Counted from the stretch's first letter, positions 1-10,506 are shown. The stretch is 64,000 bases of DNA from Nematopogon swammerdamellus (GCA_946902875.1 OX336340.1:6593739-6657738); one strand, 5' to 3'. Translations and numbers: made by a program. Notes: generated by a model not told the origin, from the sequence alone.

Positions 1-182
1 ACCTAAGTAAAATTAAAGAAAAAAAAATCAGTATTATAAGCCCGTCTTTAGTTTTTGCCTCCGAAAATAGCCACTACAGACAGCCATGGAGACACAGTAC
101 ATGAATTTCACAAATATAATATTTGTTTGTGAACATTCTATAGGTAATAAATAACAATAATTATGTAAGTATGAATATTAAT

Positions 183-279
183 TCATCATCATCATCATCA
201 GCCTGTATCGATCCACTGCTGGACATAGGCCTCTCCCAATATGAATCCCAGCCATGTGAATGGCTGTGATTCATATTGG
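183..279. repeat. RTE-like 3' end fragment plus short palindrome
   Basis: A CATCATCAT run leads into a 'CCACTGCTGGACATAGGCC' segment, a 3'-end sequence I associate with lepidopteran RTE-like LINEs. Bases 236-279 then form a hairpin with an almost perfect stem of about 19 bp (CCAATATGAATC against its complement). Confidence 0.5.
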
Positions 280-321
280 CATGTGAACTATAACGCACAC
301 GCTTTCTATCCTCATGGAAAT

Positions 322-560
322 CTATACATATAATAAAATCGTAGAGGTAAGAAAGTCTGTACATTGAATGTATTCGGAAAAAAACTAACCAGGGTGGCTT
401 AAAATGAGATACTGAACATGTTAGAACAGTTTTTAAAATTTTTGTTTGTTTGTTTGTTTGTCTGTACGCGCATCACGCAAAAACCACTGAACGGAATTAG
501 ACGAAACTTTGTATAGTGGCAGTTTATATGCCGGGTTAACATAATACGTAAAAAAAAATA
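322..560 (+). repeat. Dispersed repeat, copy 1 (AACCACTGAACGGAATT family)
   Basis: It shares TATACATAT-ATAAAATCGTA at its start and a block ending AACCACTGAACGGAATT, then GACGAAACTTTGTATAG, with the copy at 772-905. The internal TTTG microsatellite (440-460) is longer here. No coding potential is seen. Confidence 0.55.
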
Positions 561-771
561 ACAAAAATAAAAAAAAATTAACAAATTATAAACATTATTG
601 CGCGTTTAAAATCACGTAGTCCAAAGTACATAATTATATCTTGAGAACTGTCAGCAAATACAATTTGAATAAAATATTCATTCGAAATTTAAAAATAAGT
701 AGATACAACGAAAATGACAGTTCTTCTTTTTTTTTTATAACTTGAACACAATAGTCTATACATATCTATTC

Positions 772-905
772 TTTCTATACATATCATAAAATCGTAAATG
801 CAAAAATGTCTATTTGTACGCGCATCTCGCAAAAACCACTGAACGGAATTTGACGAAACTTTTTATAGTGACAGTGTATATCCCGGATGAACATAATAAT
901 AAAAA
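772..905 (+). repeat. Dispersed repeat, copy 2 (AACCACTGAACGGAATT family)
   Basis: Same family and orientation as 322-560, shorter, and ending in an A-rich tract after CCCGGATGAACATAATA. Related sequence forms the long inverted arms at 39264-39827. Confidence 0.55.
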
Positions 906-1130
906 AATATAATAAAAATAACGTAATCCAAAGTAAAGGTAAAAAACTATTTTAAATGTCATGTTGACAACGGAGAACTGTCATCTCGACGTGAGCTGGC
1001 CGGTGACAAATTGTTTGATAAATAAAAATAATAATTGAAAGTCGAAGTTATGTCGCTGTCATTGGTGCAATAAAATTTATATATCTGTTGCCCGCGGCTT
1101 CGCTCGCGTGAAATTCGTATTTAAAAAAAA

Positions 1131-1668
1131 GAAAGTAAGTAACTAAAGGCGGGCCCGAAGGCGGATCTGCGCTCACGTAAACGATATTCTTTCTCGATGA
1201 AAGTAACTAAGGGCGAGGCGGAAGGCGGAGCTGAGTTCAGGAAGAAGAAAAACATTCTTGAAGAAAGTAAGTAACTAAGGGCGAGGCCGAAGGCCGAGCT
1301 CTATTCTGGAAGACAATAAACCTTCTCGAAGAAAGTAAGTAACTATGGGCGAGGCCGCAGGCCGAGCTGCGTTCAGGAAGAAGCTAAACCATCTTCAAGA
1401 AAGTAAGTAACTAAGGTGAGGCCGAAGGCCGAGCTACGTTCGGATAATTGAAAAACCATCTAGAAGAAAGCAAGTAACTAAGGGCGAGGCCGAAGGCCGA
1501 GCTGCGTTCAGGAAGAAGCTAAACCATCTTGAAGAAAGTAAGCAACTAAGGCGAGGCCGAAGGCCGAGCTACATTCTGACAAATGATAAACCATCTCGAA
1601 GAAAGCAAGTAACTAAGGGCGAGGCCGAAGGCCGAGCTGCGTTCAGGAAGAAGCTAAACCATCTCGAA
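1131..1668 (+). repeat. 68-bp tandem repeat array, 8 units
   Basis: Units start at 1131, 1199, 1263, 1331, 1399, 1466, 1534 and 1601, each opening GAAAG(T/C)AAGTAACTAAG. All carry a GGCGAGGCCGAAGGCCGAGC core, which is itself partly palindromic. Later units alternate between two subtypes (GTTCAGGAAGAAGCTAAA versus ATTCTGACAAATGATAAA), suggesting expansion as a 136-bp dimer. Confidence 0.9.
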
Positions 1669-1707
1669 TAAAGTTAATTAATATTAAGATTGAGTTAATT
1701 TAATTTA

Positions 1708-2187
1708 AATTTTATTATAAAGTCCACGCTTCTAACGGCAAATATACCGTGCATCCTAGAACCTCGCGGTTATTCCCGGCTGGATGGCAAGAGGCCCGAT
1801 GCTATCACCTTAGTGCCATGGACTAAGGGTAGTTCTTTGATGTGGGACGCCACTTTTGTTCTCATATTGGCTCCAAGTCACGTTAGGACATCTTCAAGAG
1901 CGGCTGGCGCGGCCGAGGCTGGGGCGGAGAGCCTCAAACGCAGCAAATATAGAAATATAATTCAAGATGTCGAATTTGTTGCGTTTGCGGTAGAAACCCT
2001 CGGTCCGTGGAGCAGAGCAGCCAAAAGAGGCTTGAGCTGGTTGACGCAACTGATGTCCCGCCATCAAGGGCTTATGTACTTCATTCAAAGGGTAAGCCTT
2101 GCCATCCAGCGGGGTAATGCCGCAAGTACATCTCTAAGAACATTTGAAAATGCCCGTTTTGATAGTTATTTTAATGTTTGTTAGGTA
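1708..2187 (+). pseudogene. LINE ORF C-terminal fragment (IQRGNAAS type)
   Basis: The frame is open from about 1708, without a start codon of its own, to a stop at 2182-2184. In order it encodes NIPCILEP, RPDAITLVPW, a WDAT segment about 15 residues after RPD, LAPSH, FAVETLGPW and AIQRGNAAS. I recognise this as the C-terminal tail of a widespread non-LTR retroelement family. RPD followed by a spaced D resembles the PD-(D/E)XK motif of restriction-like endonucleases in R2-type LINEs; that link is inference. A second tail of the family lies at 55161-55459. The fragment interrupts the 68-bp array and is followed by A+T-rich sequence with an AATAAA-like signal. Confidence 0.7.
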
Positions 2188-2283
2188 GGTTTAATTCTTT
2201 AGTTATTAACTGAGGTTATTAATATTACTTTTTTATTTTTATGAAATAAATAGATTGAGTAAACGATATTATATTCTATCGAA

Positions 2284-2526
2284 GAAAGGAAGTCTTTAAG
2301 GGCGAGGCCCGAAGGCGGAAGAGGGTTTTTGGTTTACCTGAACGAAGCTCGGCCTTCGGCCTCGCACTTAGTTCCTTCCTTTCTTCCAGAAGGTTTATCG
2401 TCTTCCTGAACGCAGCTCGGCCTTCGGCCTCGCCCTTACTTACTTCCTTTATTTGAGAAAGGTTTTTCGATTACCTGAACGCAGCTCGGCCTTCGGCCTC
2501 GCCCTTAGTTACTTACATTCTTCTTT
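2284..2526 (-). repeat. Inverted copy of the 68-bp array
   Basis: One partial unit on the plus strand (2284-2324) meets about three units on the minus strand. These are recognised by GCTCGGCCTTCGGCCTCGC cores at about 2345, 2415 and 2485. The dyad centre is near 2325. Confidence 0.85.
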
Positions 2527-2585
2527 GGAATACGAATTTCACGCGAGCGGAGCCGCGGGCTCAGCTAGTTTAATAATATATATGA

Positions 2586-2790
2586 TACTAGCTGTGCCCA
2601 CGACTTCGTCCGCGTGGACATATCACGACGCCATCTACCGGGTCCAATTGTATTTTCAAACTATCCAGGGACCCACTCAAATATACACACAAAATTTCAT
2701 CCAAATCGGTCAAGCCGTTTAGGAGGAGTTAGGTGACAAACACACGTACATAAGAATTATATATATAAAAAAGATAAAAACCTAACGAAT
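2586..2790 (+). repeat. Dispersed repeat with ACTTCGTCCGCGTGG head
   Basis: It begins CTAGCTGTGCCCACGACTTC and contains CATCCAAATCGGTCAAGCCG, then GTGACAAACACAC. This layout is very common in insect genomes and probably derives from a retroelement end. A related head is at 61163-61230. Confidence 0.5.
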
Positions 2791-2989
2791 AAATATAAAG
2801 TAACTGTGTGTAAATGTGTTTACTGATATACTGAAATAATCGGGAGTAAAGATAGTGTATGTATTTCTCATTGATAAAAATTAGGTTTCCCCCATTTCTT
2901 TTTAAACGACGACTGCGCGAAGCAAAAAAGGAGGGTAATGTCAATGACGTATCATGTATTCTACTAGACCTCTTACCCGGGCAACAGCC

Positions 2990-3127
2990 TTCGCTCCACC
3001 GCGGTGGAGTAACCATTACGCGGAGGGACCCTCTTGAGACTAGTAGCTCGCGAGCGACCGAACGCGGCGGACGCGCCGTCCGCGCGCTCGCTGCCGTCCG
3101 TCTGCGGCTCGCATCGCGCCAGTCATT
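2990..3127 (+). promoter_or_regulatory. CpG-rich stretch upstream of the THAP-like exon
   Basis: Dense in CG dinucleotides (GCGGCGGACGCGCCGTCCGC and neighbours) inside A+T-rich DNA, and it ends at the ATG of the THAP-like reading frame. No TATA box is evident. A 5' UTR or promoter role is inference from position and composition. Confidence 0.35.
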
Positions 3128-3204
3128 ATGCCCGGTTGTGTGTTGCGATATTGCAAAAATCATACCAAAAATATTGGGAAAAGTGATGGCATCTCATTTC
3201 ATAG
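3128..3204 (+). CDS. Putative first coding exon of a THAP zinc-finger protein
   Basis: ATG at 3128 opens 25 codons plus two bases, ending exactly at a consensus donor (AG|GTAAGT, 3205). The peptide starts MPGCVLRYCKN and ends GISFH followed by a split Arg codon. THAP domains begin at residue 1-3 with C-x2-4-C, here C4-x4-C9, followed by a SFHRFP-like segment, so this matches the N-terminus of the C2CH zinc-binding DNA-binding fold. The downstream half (Trp, Pro, C-x2-H) should be in a later exon that I could not find nearby. The presumed intron contains a TIR element (3234-3739). It may be a host THAP gene or an exon of a P-element-like or domesticated transposase. Confidence 0.5.
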
Positions 3205-3233
3205 GTAAGTATCACTTCATTGTGATCTTAATA

Positions 3234-3739
3234 TATAAGGTCTTTCAAAATTAGTTAATAGTACGCTAAGGGGGGGTTCTGCATCATATAGGGAGTAAAA
3301 CCTATATAAATTTTTTTGGACCTTGGGTTTTTTTTATGAAAAATGTTTTTTATGTATGAAAATGTATGTATGTAAAAAAATATGTGGTTGATTTTATAGC
3401 CTAATCGATTCATTTTCATAACAGTAACAAAAAAGTCTTCAATACCATTTTGATGTAACACGTGTAAGTTGGTAAAAAAAATCAAATTCTTTCTATTCCA
3501 TACTAATAAAACTAAAATTGTGGTTTTCACAATTTCTGAAAGAAAGAGATCTATGTGTTGGAAGACTTTTTTGTTCCTGGCATGAAACTGAAACGATTAA
3601 GAAAAGAATTTTTTTTACATTTTACATTATTATAATTTTTTTTTTTGTAAACAAAAATCTTTGTTCCTCAAAAGTGATTTATTTACGATACAGAACCCCC
3701 CTTAGCGTACGATTAACTAATTTTGATAGAACTTATATA
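3234..3739 (-). mobile_element. TA-flanked TIR element, copy 1 (MITE-like)
   Basis: Terminal inverted repeats of about 50 bp open TATAAGGTCTTTCAAAATTA and continue GTACGCTAAGGGGGG. The interior has no protein. It is the same family as 13299-13793 with the interior in opposite orientation. TA-rich ends suggest a Tc1/mariner-type mobiliser (inference). Confidence 0.75.
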
Positions 3740-4466
3740 TAATATCTTGTTTTCCATGTGCTTAGAAATATTTGGTTCAACTGGCCAATTAGGGCTGTCA
3801 CAACGCTACTTCAATTTGAAAATTTTGTACATTTTATGTATTGACCTAGCATTGCAATAACATAAGCATTATTTAATTAAACAAATAAATTGAACGCGCT
3901 CATTAGGGCTGCCACATATGAATGATTAGAAATAGAGTTCTGGGATATCATGTATGAAAGTAAATAAATATGTATTAAACCACGTTAAAATATGAGAGTG
4001 AATTGACCGCTAATTAGGGTTGTCGCTATTCTTTTAATTTTTTTTAATTAGTAAGTAATTGAGAAATTTTCAAGAAAAAATTTTTTTTTACAAGTTTTCC
4101 ACATCCTACTAAGGGATCAATACGAGAAAGATGGATAAAAATAGTCCAAGATGATACATTGTTTAAGGGAAAGTGAAAATTTAAATTTGTGTAATGTGAA
4201 ATTTAAATTATTTTGTTTAAGTACGGAGGAAGAGTTATTTTAGTTGTGTTTGTGTGTGTAGTCCAAAGTATACCTAATGGTTTTTTTAGTTATATATATA
4301 TATTTTTTTTTAAATAAATGCTGCACTCTTTATTTTATGTATGTTTGGTTTGGAGATTTTAAGTTTAGTCCAAGGCCAAGACCGCAGTTATGAATTATTT
4401 ATTATTAAGTTTAGTTTTTTAGATATTATTCTAGTTATTAAGTGTAGGTATTATAAGAATACAAAA
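3740..4466. other. A+T-rich stretch, no gene seen
   Basis: Poly-T and poly-A runs and a TA microsatellite near 4292. Four short AATTAGGG(C/T)TG(T/C)C blocks (about 3787, 3902, 4013 and nearby) recur at roughly 110-bp spacing, perhaps a decayed tandem repeat. No supported coding sequence. Confidence 0.4.
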
Positions 4467-4597
4467 CGGCTTTACTCGCGGTCGAAATACGAGCTGTGTG
4501 GCTCGACGTTTCGGGCCAAACGTATGGCCCATCATCATGAGCACTCTGGCCGAAATGTCGAGCCACACAGCTCGTATTTCGATAGCGAGTAAAGCCG
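4467..4597. mobile_element. 131-bp near-perfect hairpin element
   Basis: Arms of about 48 bp (CGGCTTTACTCGCGGTCGAA inward, ending GCTCGACGTTTCGG) pair around a core that contains a second small palindrome (GGGCCA/TGGCCC). A foldback MITE is the simplest reading. Confidence 0.65.
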
Positions 4598-4819
4598 TTG
4601 TTACTTCTTAAAATGTCAAATAACCACGGTAATTTAAAAACCCATATAAGTTTAGGTATGTATTTCAAGTTATTATAGTTCTGTATTTTAAGTTTAAATA
4701 CATAAAAACGTTTTTCTCGATGAAATTCACTATCTGTTTTCTTCTATAATCCTTTAAAACGTCCCACTGCTAGGCACGGACTCTGCCCACTGACATAGGA
4801 GGTATTGTTTTTATTGTTG

Positions 4820-4912
4820 TTGTTTTATTGTTTATTGAGTATTCTTATGGCAGTCATATTGCACTCGAACTTGTCACAATTTGTTATATCCGGTTCGATT
4901 ACTCGTACATGG
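4820..4912 (+). repeat. Dispersed repeat (CGAACTTGTCACAATTTGTT family)
   Basis: Starts in a TATTG microsatellite and contains CTTATGGCAGTCATATTGC, then CTCGAACTTGTCACAATTTG. Copies are at 32476-32556 (plus) and 40862-40929 (minus). Confidence 0.6.
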
Positions 4913-5075
4913 TGACCAGTGGAAATCAGAAGCAGTTTACACAAAAATACCTTTCATAGACCAGTGTGCACTAGTTACCTAACTTTATTTTTCTTCATCG
5001 GAGCGATCGTACCTATTCGTTATGAAATGCACGTATATCAATCCTTATCAAGGAAATAAATAAGTACATTAGTTA

Positions 5076-5137
5076 GTGCCCGGGATTTGAACCCGCAACT
5101 TCTGCATTGAGAAGCGTTACCACTAGACTACGGGCAC
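5076..5137 (-). tRNA. tRNA-like sequence, probable pseudogene
   Basis: Read on the minus strand it has GTGCCCG and CGGGCAC ends that pair, an A-box-like TAGTCTAGTGG, an anticodon-like stem CTTCT/AGAAG and a canonical B box GGTTCAAATCC in a T-arm. It is only 62 nt between the paired ends and the anticodon loop appears to be six bases, so I cannot assign an isotype and doubt that it is functional. Confidence 0.45.
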
Positions 5138-5216
5138 AATTAACCATAATACCTACTCGTAAAATAATAAATCGAAAAATATATTTTTGGTAGACTAAGT
5201 GACAACCCTACGCAAT

Positions 5217-5345
5217 GCACGTGTTGACTGACCGGCCGGGCCGGCCGGGCCGCTAGCCGCTAGTCGCTCGCTAGCTAGCCCCTCTCCCGCTCGCTTCCCG
5301 CCCCGCGCGGCTCAGCGTTCCGCCACCCCGCTACCTTACCTCATA
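5217..5345. other. Short GC-rich island
   Basis: GGCCGGGCCGGCC-type dyads and CTAGCCGCTAGTCGCTCGC repeats in otherwise A+T-rich DNA, followed by an inverted CCAAT-type ATTGG motif (5354). Possible promoter remnant; no exon found. Confidence 0.25.
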
Positions 5346-5892
5346 CCTCAGCTATTGGCCGTCATTTCTCTGTATTCTTTCTTCGTAGTGCTCACTCTAT
5401 ACATAAAATCTCTTTGGGTAATGTTTGTCTTGTCCGTTTCGTTACAATCCCGACGAGAACATCGTCATAAAATATTATTGTTTATTTTTACTACGTGTAA
5501 ATTTATACTGAGATAAGAGCTTCTCTTCGAGACATAAATATTGGATTCTGAAGGCTTAGTTTCCACAAATAAAACACGAAGGTAACGACTGAATTCGATA
5601 GAGTATTCTGTCTGTGATGCTAACACAATTCACTCCTTTCCTTTATTTTTCACGTTATTCAGAATTTTCTGGAAAATTACTCGACAAAAGCGATCTGGAA
5701 TTCTGGTCGGCGATAAAGTGAAAAATATATTTTTGAACAATACAATTATTCTTTTAAATTCTGTGTCGACCTCTTAGGTCAGCCTTCACAAAATGCGTTA
5801 AGTCTGCTCAAAATAAAATTCCATGTATTATTTAATTAAAATTGTTTCTTTCGCCTGTCTGGTTGGTTTATTTTTTATTTTTTTATTGACAG
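5346..5892. other. No gene recognised
   Basis: A+T-rich single-copy-looking sequence with no long frame, RNA motif or internal repeat that I can support. Confidence 0.3.
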
Positions 5893-6056
5893 CGTGAATT
5901 ATGGCGCCGAGCCACCCAAGAGGTGTCTAACGACGCCTCTGGACATTCGGTCGTATGCGGGGGTTGCGAATGACATGCCAGCCTGACAGGTCCCCATTCA
6001 CGCCCCTCTTGAAGGACCCGAGACTGTACTTGGGGGGAAATATATGGGCACCACTG
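5893..6056 (-). pseudogene. LINE ORF2 C-terminus and 3' end, copy 1
   Basis: On the minus strand AHIFPPKYSLGSFKRGVNG is followed by a stop at 5927-5929. This is the tail found after the reverse transcriptase in many insect LINEs (W-N-x-L-P-x-x-[IV]-F-P-P-x-Y-x-L-x-x-F-K). Sister tails lie at 13139-13297 and 58583-58800. The copy is 5'-truncated, as is usual for LINEs. Confidence 0.7.
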
Positions 6057-6073
6057 TTTTCTTTATTTTAAGT

Positions 6074-6165
6074 TAGTCGTACCGTGTGGGGTCGGTACTT
6101 AAAAAGAATAGCCCCACTGCATCTCTCCCCGTCGCATGTCGTAAAAGTCGACTAAGGGATAAGAA
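6074..6165 (+). repeat. Dispersed repeat M, head fragment
   Basis: GTGTGGGGTCGGTACTTAAA, then AGAATAGCCCCACTGCATCT, is the head of the repeat that is most complete at 51533-51866. Confidence 0.6.
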
Positions 6166-6170
6166 AATTC

Positions 6171-6557
6171 GTCAGCCTCGGTAGCTCAGTGGCGCGGTTG
6201 GTTAGTCAACTGTTATTAAGCAACACTGAGCGCGGTCAGTGTTTGGATGGGTGACCGCTCGACCGTTGGAGGCTGACCGTGGTTCGGATTCCACGTTAAA
6301 CTGTAGGTCCCTTCCCTTCTTACCTTACTGGGTGGTAGGGTTTATCCCGGCCGGGTTGGTACCACCGCACTGAACGAAACGTCGGTCGAAACGGCTATGT
6401 AAATAGTTCGTGTTTTCCGTCCAGTTTAGTGTAGCCGACATGAAATGAAGGGAAGCACTGACATGGCACCTAGTTCACCCTGTGTTATGGGCTGACATCA
6501 CGGATGTTGTAGGTGATGTAGCCAACCGTGACAGGTTCCATAAAAATAAAAAAAATA
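6171..6557 (+). mobile_element. SINE-A copy (5S/tRNA chimeric head), full length
   Basis: It starts GTCAGCCTCGGTAGCTCAGT (A-box-like). A 5S rRNA-like block follows at about 6215-6255 (TTAAGCAAC, then GGATGGGTGACCG), then a B-box-like GTGGTTCGGATTCCAC. The shared SINE body runs to a CCATAAAAATAAAA tail. Confidence 0.8.
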
Positions 6558-7084
6558 GTACATGTTGGCGAATTGGGATTTTTTTCGTAATTCTCGAAGG
6601 AGAAGCCAGAATATAAGATACAATGCGGAGTATCGTGCCTAAAGATGAACGTACTCGTACGTACACTACTCACGTGCTACATTACTATGTACACTCAGTA
6701 TGTACATCGCGCGTCCTCTGACCTAATTTCACATTTGTAAATATAATGCAAAAATTCCGGAATGACCAAATTTCCTCCTTCACCGCGGTCCTGCTAGACT
6801 TGAATTTTCAGGCAGGTCTTCACATGCACGGGCGGGCTCCGCAAGCAAAATGCTCTCTTTTAAATTGCATGTTAAACCATAATTTTGCCTGAGCGAATTT
6901 TAAAGAGCTCAAAGTCAACACACCCCCGGTACTCTACGGAACACTAGCTAGGGTTGACCGACCACTGTGAACCGCAAGCGGCGCTGGTTTAAGTCTGAGC
7001 AATAGTAGGGTCATCACATGCATGTAGCCTTTTGTACTCGACTTAGTATTTGAAGTTATTTTTCGAATCAAATAAAAAAACGAA
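6558..7084. other. No gene recognised
   Basis: Mixed-composition DNA with short GC-rich patches. No supported frame or repeat boundary. Confidence 0.3.
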
Positions 7085-7256
7085 TCATGCAGCAGGTGGA
7101 TCTTCGTGCCTTACTTGTTATATATCTGATAGTTATCTTGTCCCAAAACATTTCTAAACGTGATGGTCGGTGTTGTGCTGTAATTTAAAAGAGTACTTGC
7201 AGCACAACATCGATTACTGTGCTTACCCCGATTGTCGGGATAAAACGTGTGGTATG
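7085..7256 (+). repeat. Dispersed repeat M, 3' part
   Basis: Contains CATGCAGCAGGTGGATCTTC, then GGTCGGTGTTGTGCTG, and ends ATTGTCGGGATAAAACGTGT. It aligns with 51690-51850. Confidence 0.65.
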
Positions 7257-7870
7257 TGACTATAAAATAATATTCAATAAAGTTTAGATTTTTTCTATTT
7301 TGGCAATGAAAAAAAGCTAAAAAAACTTTACAAACAAAATTTGTTTTTGCGAGCCGACATCATGGTCCTCAAGAACAAAATTAAATACATTCTAAAACTA
7401 GTATTTAGTGGCGTCACTTTGGTCCTAAGGTACAAGCTGAACGAAGTATTGAATAATTCCAAATTGAAAAATATAACCAACGGAAACCCTACAGTCTACA
7501 CTGTCGTACTTGTGGCTTTTCAACTTTAACGCGAGGCTTAAGTCCGATAACACGATTTAGCTGTATCCGGCTTTATGTGTGTACGGTTAGACCACCCGTG
7601 TCCTGTACTACTAACACGGTTACCACACGACGGCCCCGAAAAGGGAAGCTGCGAGAAAATTCTATTTAATGAAACATATTAACCAATTGAAAGGCGAGTT
7701 CTACAGCTTGGAAATACGGTGTCTCCATTCAAATGCTTCTTACTATTTAGAAAATGCTTACTACTATTCTAGACACATTATTTAAAAATAATTTGTTTTA
7801 TACTTGAGATGCAAACCTATATCAATAAAATCGCTCATGAGATGTCAATCTCTACATCTATCTCTATCTC
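7257..7870. other. No gene recognised
   Basis: A 62-codon frame at 7341-7529 has no recognisable motif and no support from neighbours; treated as chance. Confidence 0.3.
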
Positions 7871-8300
<430 letters not shown>

Positions 8301-9412
8301 TACTTTATATGAGTTTATCTCACAGAAAGCGCTGCGCTACGAGTGAGCTCGTAGTCAGCTTTCGCTAGATTAAAGCTAGGAACGCAACAAAGCGTCTTGT
8401 GTGTGCGGAATGAAGCGGGGAGAGACCCGAGGAGGGATCGACCCGAGCGACGACGGCAGACATGCTTACGTTGCGTTTTATGCGGTTCCAGCGCATAAAC
8501 GTACTTAGACGGGAGACGTGCTGAATGCTGATGTGTAGGCCCTAGGGCCCATGTCTGGTGGATAAACTACATGTCATGATTCGTATAAGTTTAAAATTTA
8601 ATATTTCATTTGCTACAGTATTTTTTAAAGTTTAATTTTAATATTTCATTTCCTAAGTGTAACGAACACCAATAAGAAGAGAGGATGCAGAAGTGGATAG
8701 CGGGGAGAGGAGGAGGATTGCGCTGCCTGGCTGACAGGCGGTCGTGTCGACGGATCGAGGAAGAAGACGATAGTGTATTAGAGATTGTTAGTAGAATAAT
8801 TGATTAACCGAGACAAGTGATTAAATATGCGATACGAGTACGCTACACGTGAATTAATACGAGTATTCATGAAATACAGTAGTATATTTATGAAACTCTG
8901 AACTTCGTTTCGCCCGTATGTGATCTCCTGTTGGCGTCGAATAAATTATGTACCTTTTCATATTCATCTATATCTTAAACAAGTACAATAATAACATTGA
9001 CATCCACGAAGTAATTTTATCAGCGTTAGCGTTTGAGCCGCCGCTGCGCAGTAACCGTGTTAGTTCTATTGGCCCAAGTGCGGTGTAAGGCGAGCCGGTG
9101 TGAGCTCTCGGAGGCTCTTTGACCCACCCCCGCTCCCGCACCGACGCCGCGGCGCCGCTACACAGCCAGCATCTACCCCACATCCACCCCCAGCCACCCC
9201 ACAGCCACCCCGACCAAATTAATTGACCCAACATGCCCGCGAGCTAACAGCGGATGGAATACCTACTGGTGGAAGCCTTAGAAGAGTTTCAATTTCAGTT
9301 ATTCCGACATAATTACATTGACACAACCACATACCGTTTGGTAGGGTAAACGGGAAACGCAGGCGAGCGTGATCGACGCCACCGGCAATTAACTGCAGAC
9401 TCCCTTATTTCA
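8301..9412. other. No gene recognised; GC-rich island at 9055-9240
   Basis: 8335-8370 has a small palindrome (GAGTGAGCTCGTAGTC). 8660-8780 is purine-rich. 9055-9240 is GC-rich with CCACCCC repeats. No frame with recognisable similarity. Confidence 0.3.
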
Positions 9413-9590
9413 TACTAGCTTTTTCCGCGGCTTCGCTCGGGGTGGACTCGGTTTAAAATAAGATAATAAAAGATCGCTTCTCTTATATTCTCTCTCTCTC
9501 TCTCTCTCTCTCTGCCGTCCATACTATACTTTTTTTGATACTGCTCAGCTCTAAGGCTATTTAGCGTCATGGTATATCTGGCTATAATTT
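9413..9590 (-). repeat. Reverse copy of the GA-microsatellite repeat
   Basis: It begins ACTAGCTTTTTCCGCGGCTT, has a (CT)n tract at 9489-9512, and then CTGCTCAGCTCTAAGGCTAT and TTTAGCG, matching 7985-8300 in reverse. Confidence 0.65.
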
Positions 9591-10112
9591 ATTTATTTAT
9601 TTATTTTTGTATAAGAAATCAACAGCAACATAATATCAAATTATAAAATTATGTAACATTGTCATGTCAAATTGGCTAATAATAGATTTCATAGTTAGAA
9701 TTTTCAAATTTTCTCTTCGACTACCATCTTGCCAAAAATTATATAAGAAAAATAAAATTAAAATTAAAATAATAACCTATACCTAACTACCTACAACAAA
9801 TATACTAATTTAATAAACAATTCATTAATAAAATTAAAATTAAAAAATATTAAATTCTATTCATCATAAAAACACTTTAAAATTCAATAATTAAATTAAA
9901 TAAATAATTAATTGGATGGCTGGATAATGAGCCTTAAGAACTACTCTGGCCATTGGTGCACAGTTTATCAGTAGCTATATCAATAAAACCTATATTAAAT
10001 AACATAAAATATAAACCTATTATATTAAACTAACAAACAAATAGGTGATAACATAAACTATCTTAATTTTTTTTTGGTTTAGATATACATTATCTAAACC
10101 TTCTAAACCTTC
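9591..10112. other. Very A+T-rich stretch
   Basis: TTTA and AAAATTA-type low-complexity sequence throughout. No coding or RNA signal. Confidence 0.4.
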
Positions 10113-10506
10113 GTCAGCCTCGATAGCTCAGTGGTGCAGACAGTCAACTGTCGCTATTGAATGTTAAGCAACGCTGGGTGCGGTCAGTACTTGGATGGGT
10201 GACCGCTGACCGTTGGAGGCTGACCGAGGTTCGGATTCCTCGTAAAACTGTAGGTCCCTTCCCTCCTAATCTTACTTGGTGGTAGGGTTTAACCCGTCCG
10301 GGTTGGTACTACCGCACTGAATGAAACGTCGGTTGAAACGGCTATGTAAATAGTTAGTGTTTTCCGACCAGTTCAGTGTAGCCGGCACGATCAAAGGGGG
10401 AAGCACTGACATGGCACCTAGTTCACCCGGTGTAATGGGCTGACATCACGGACGTTATAGGTGATGTAGTCAACCGTGTCAGATTCCATAAAAAAAAAAA
10501 AAAAAA
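10113..10506 (+). mobile_element. SINE-A copy, best-preserved head and body
   Basis: A-box-like TAGCTCAGTGG is at 10124. The 43-nt block 10163-10205 matches the 5S rRNA internal control region (GTTAAGCAACGCTGGG, then GTACTTGGATGGGTGACCG). B-box-like GGTTCGGATTCC is at 10228. The body contains CTTGGTGGTAGGG and GACATGGCACCTAGTTCACC, then a poly-A tail at 10489-10506. No protein is encoded. Confidence 0.85.

Larger units (their letters stand above)
1090..2560. mobile_element. Composite inverted-repeat element with 68-bp arrays
   Basis: Identical 32-bp ends in opposite orientation lie at 1090-1121 and 2529-2560 (GCCCGCGGCTTCGCTCGCG then TGAAATTCGTATT). Inside each end is an array of the same 68-bp unit, again in opposite orientation. 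A LINE fragment sits between the arrays. The outer motif recurs as the terminus of other repeats in this window (10622, 61642). Whether the whole moved as one unit is not shown. Confidence 0.55.

Noticed and set aside
5076..5137. Functional tRNA gene
   Set aside because: Only 62 nt between paired ends and a six-base anticodon loop; kept only as tRNA-like.
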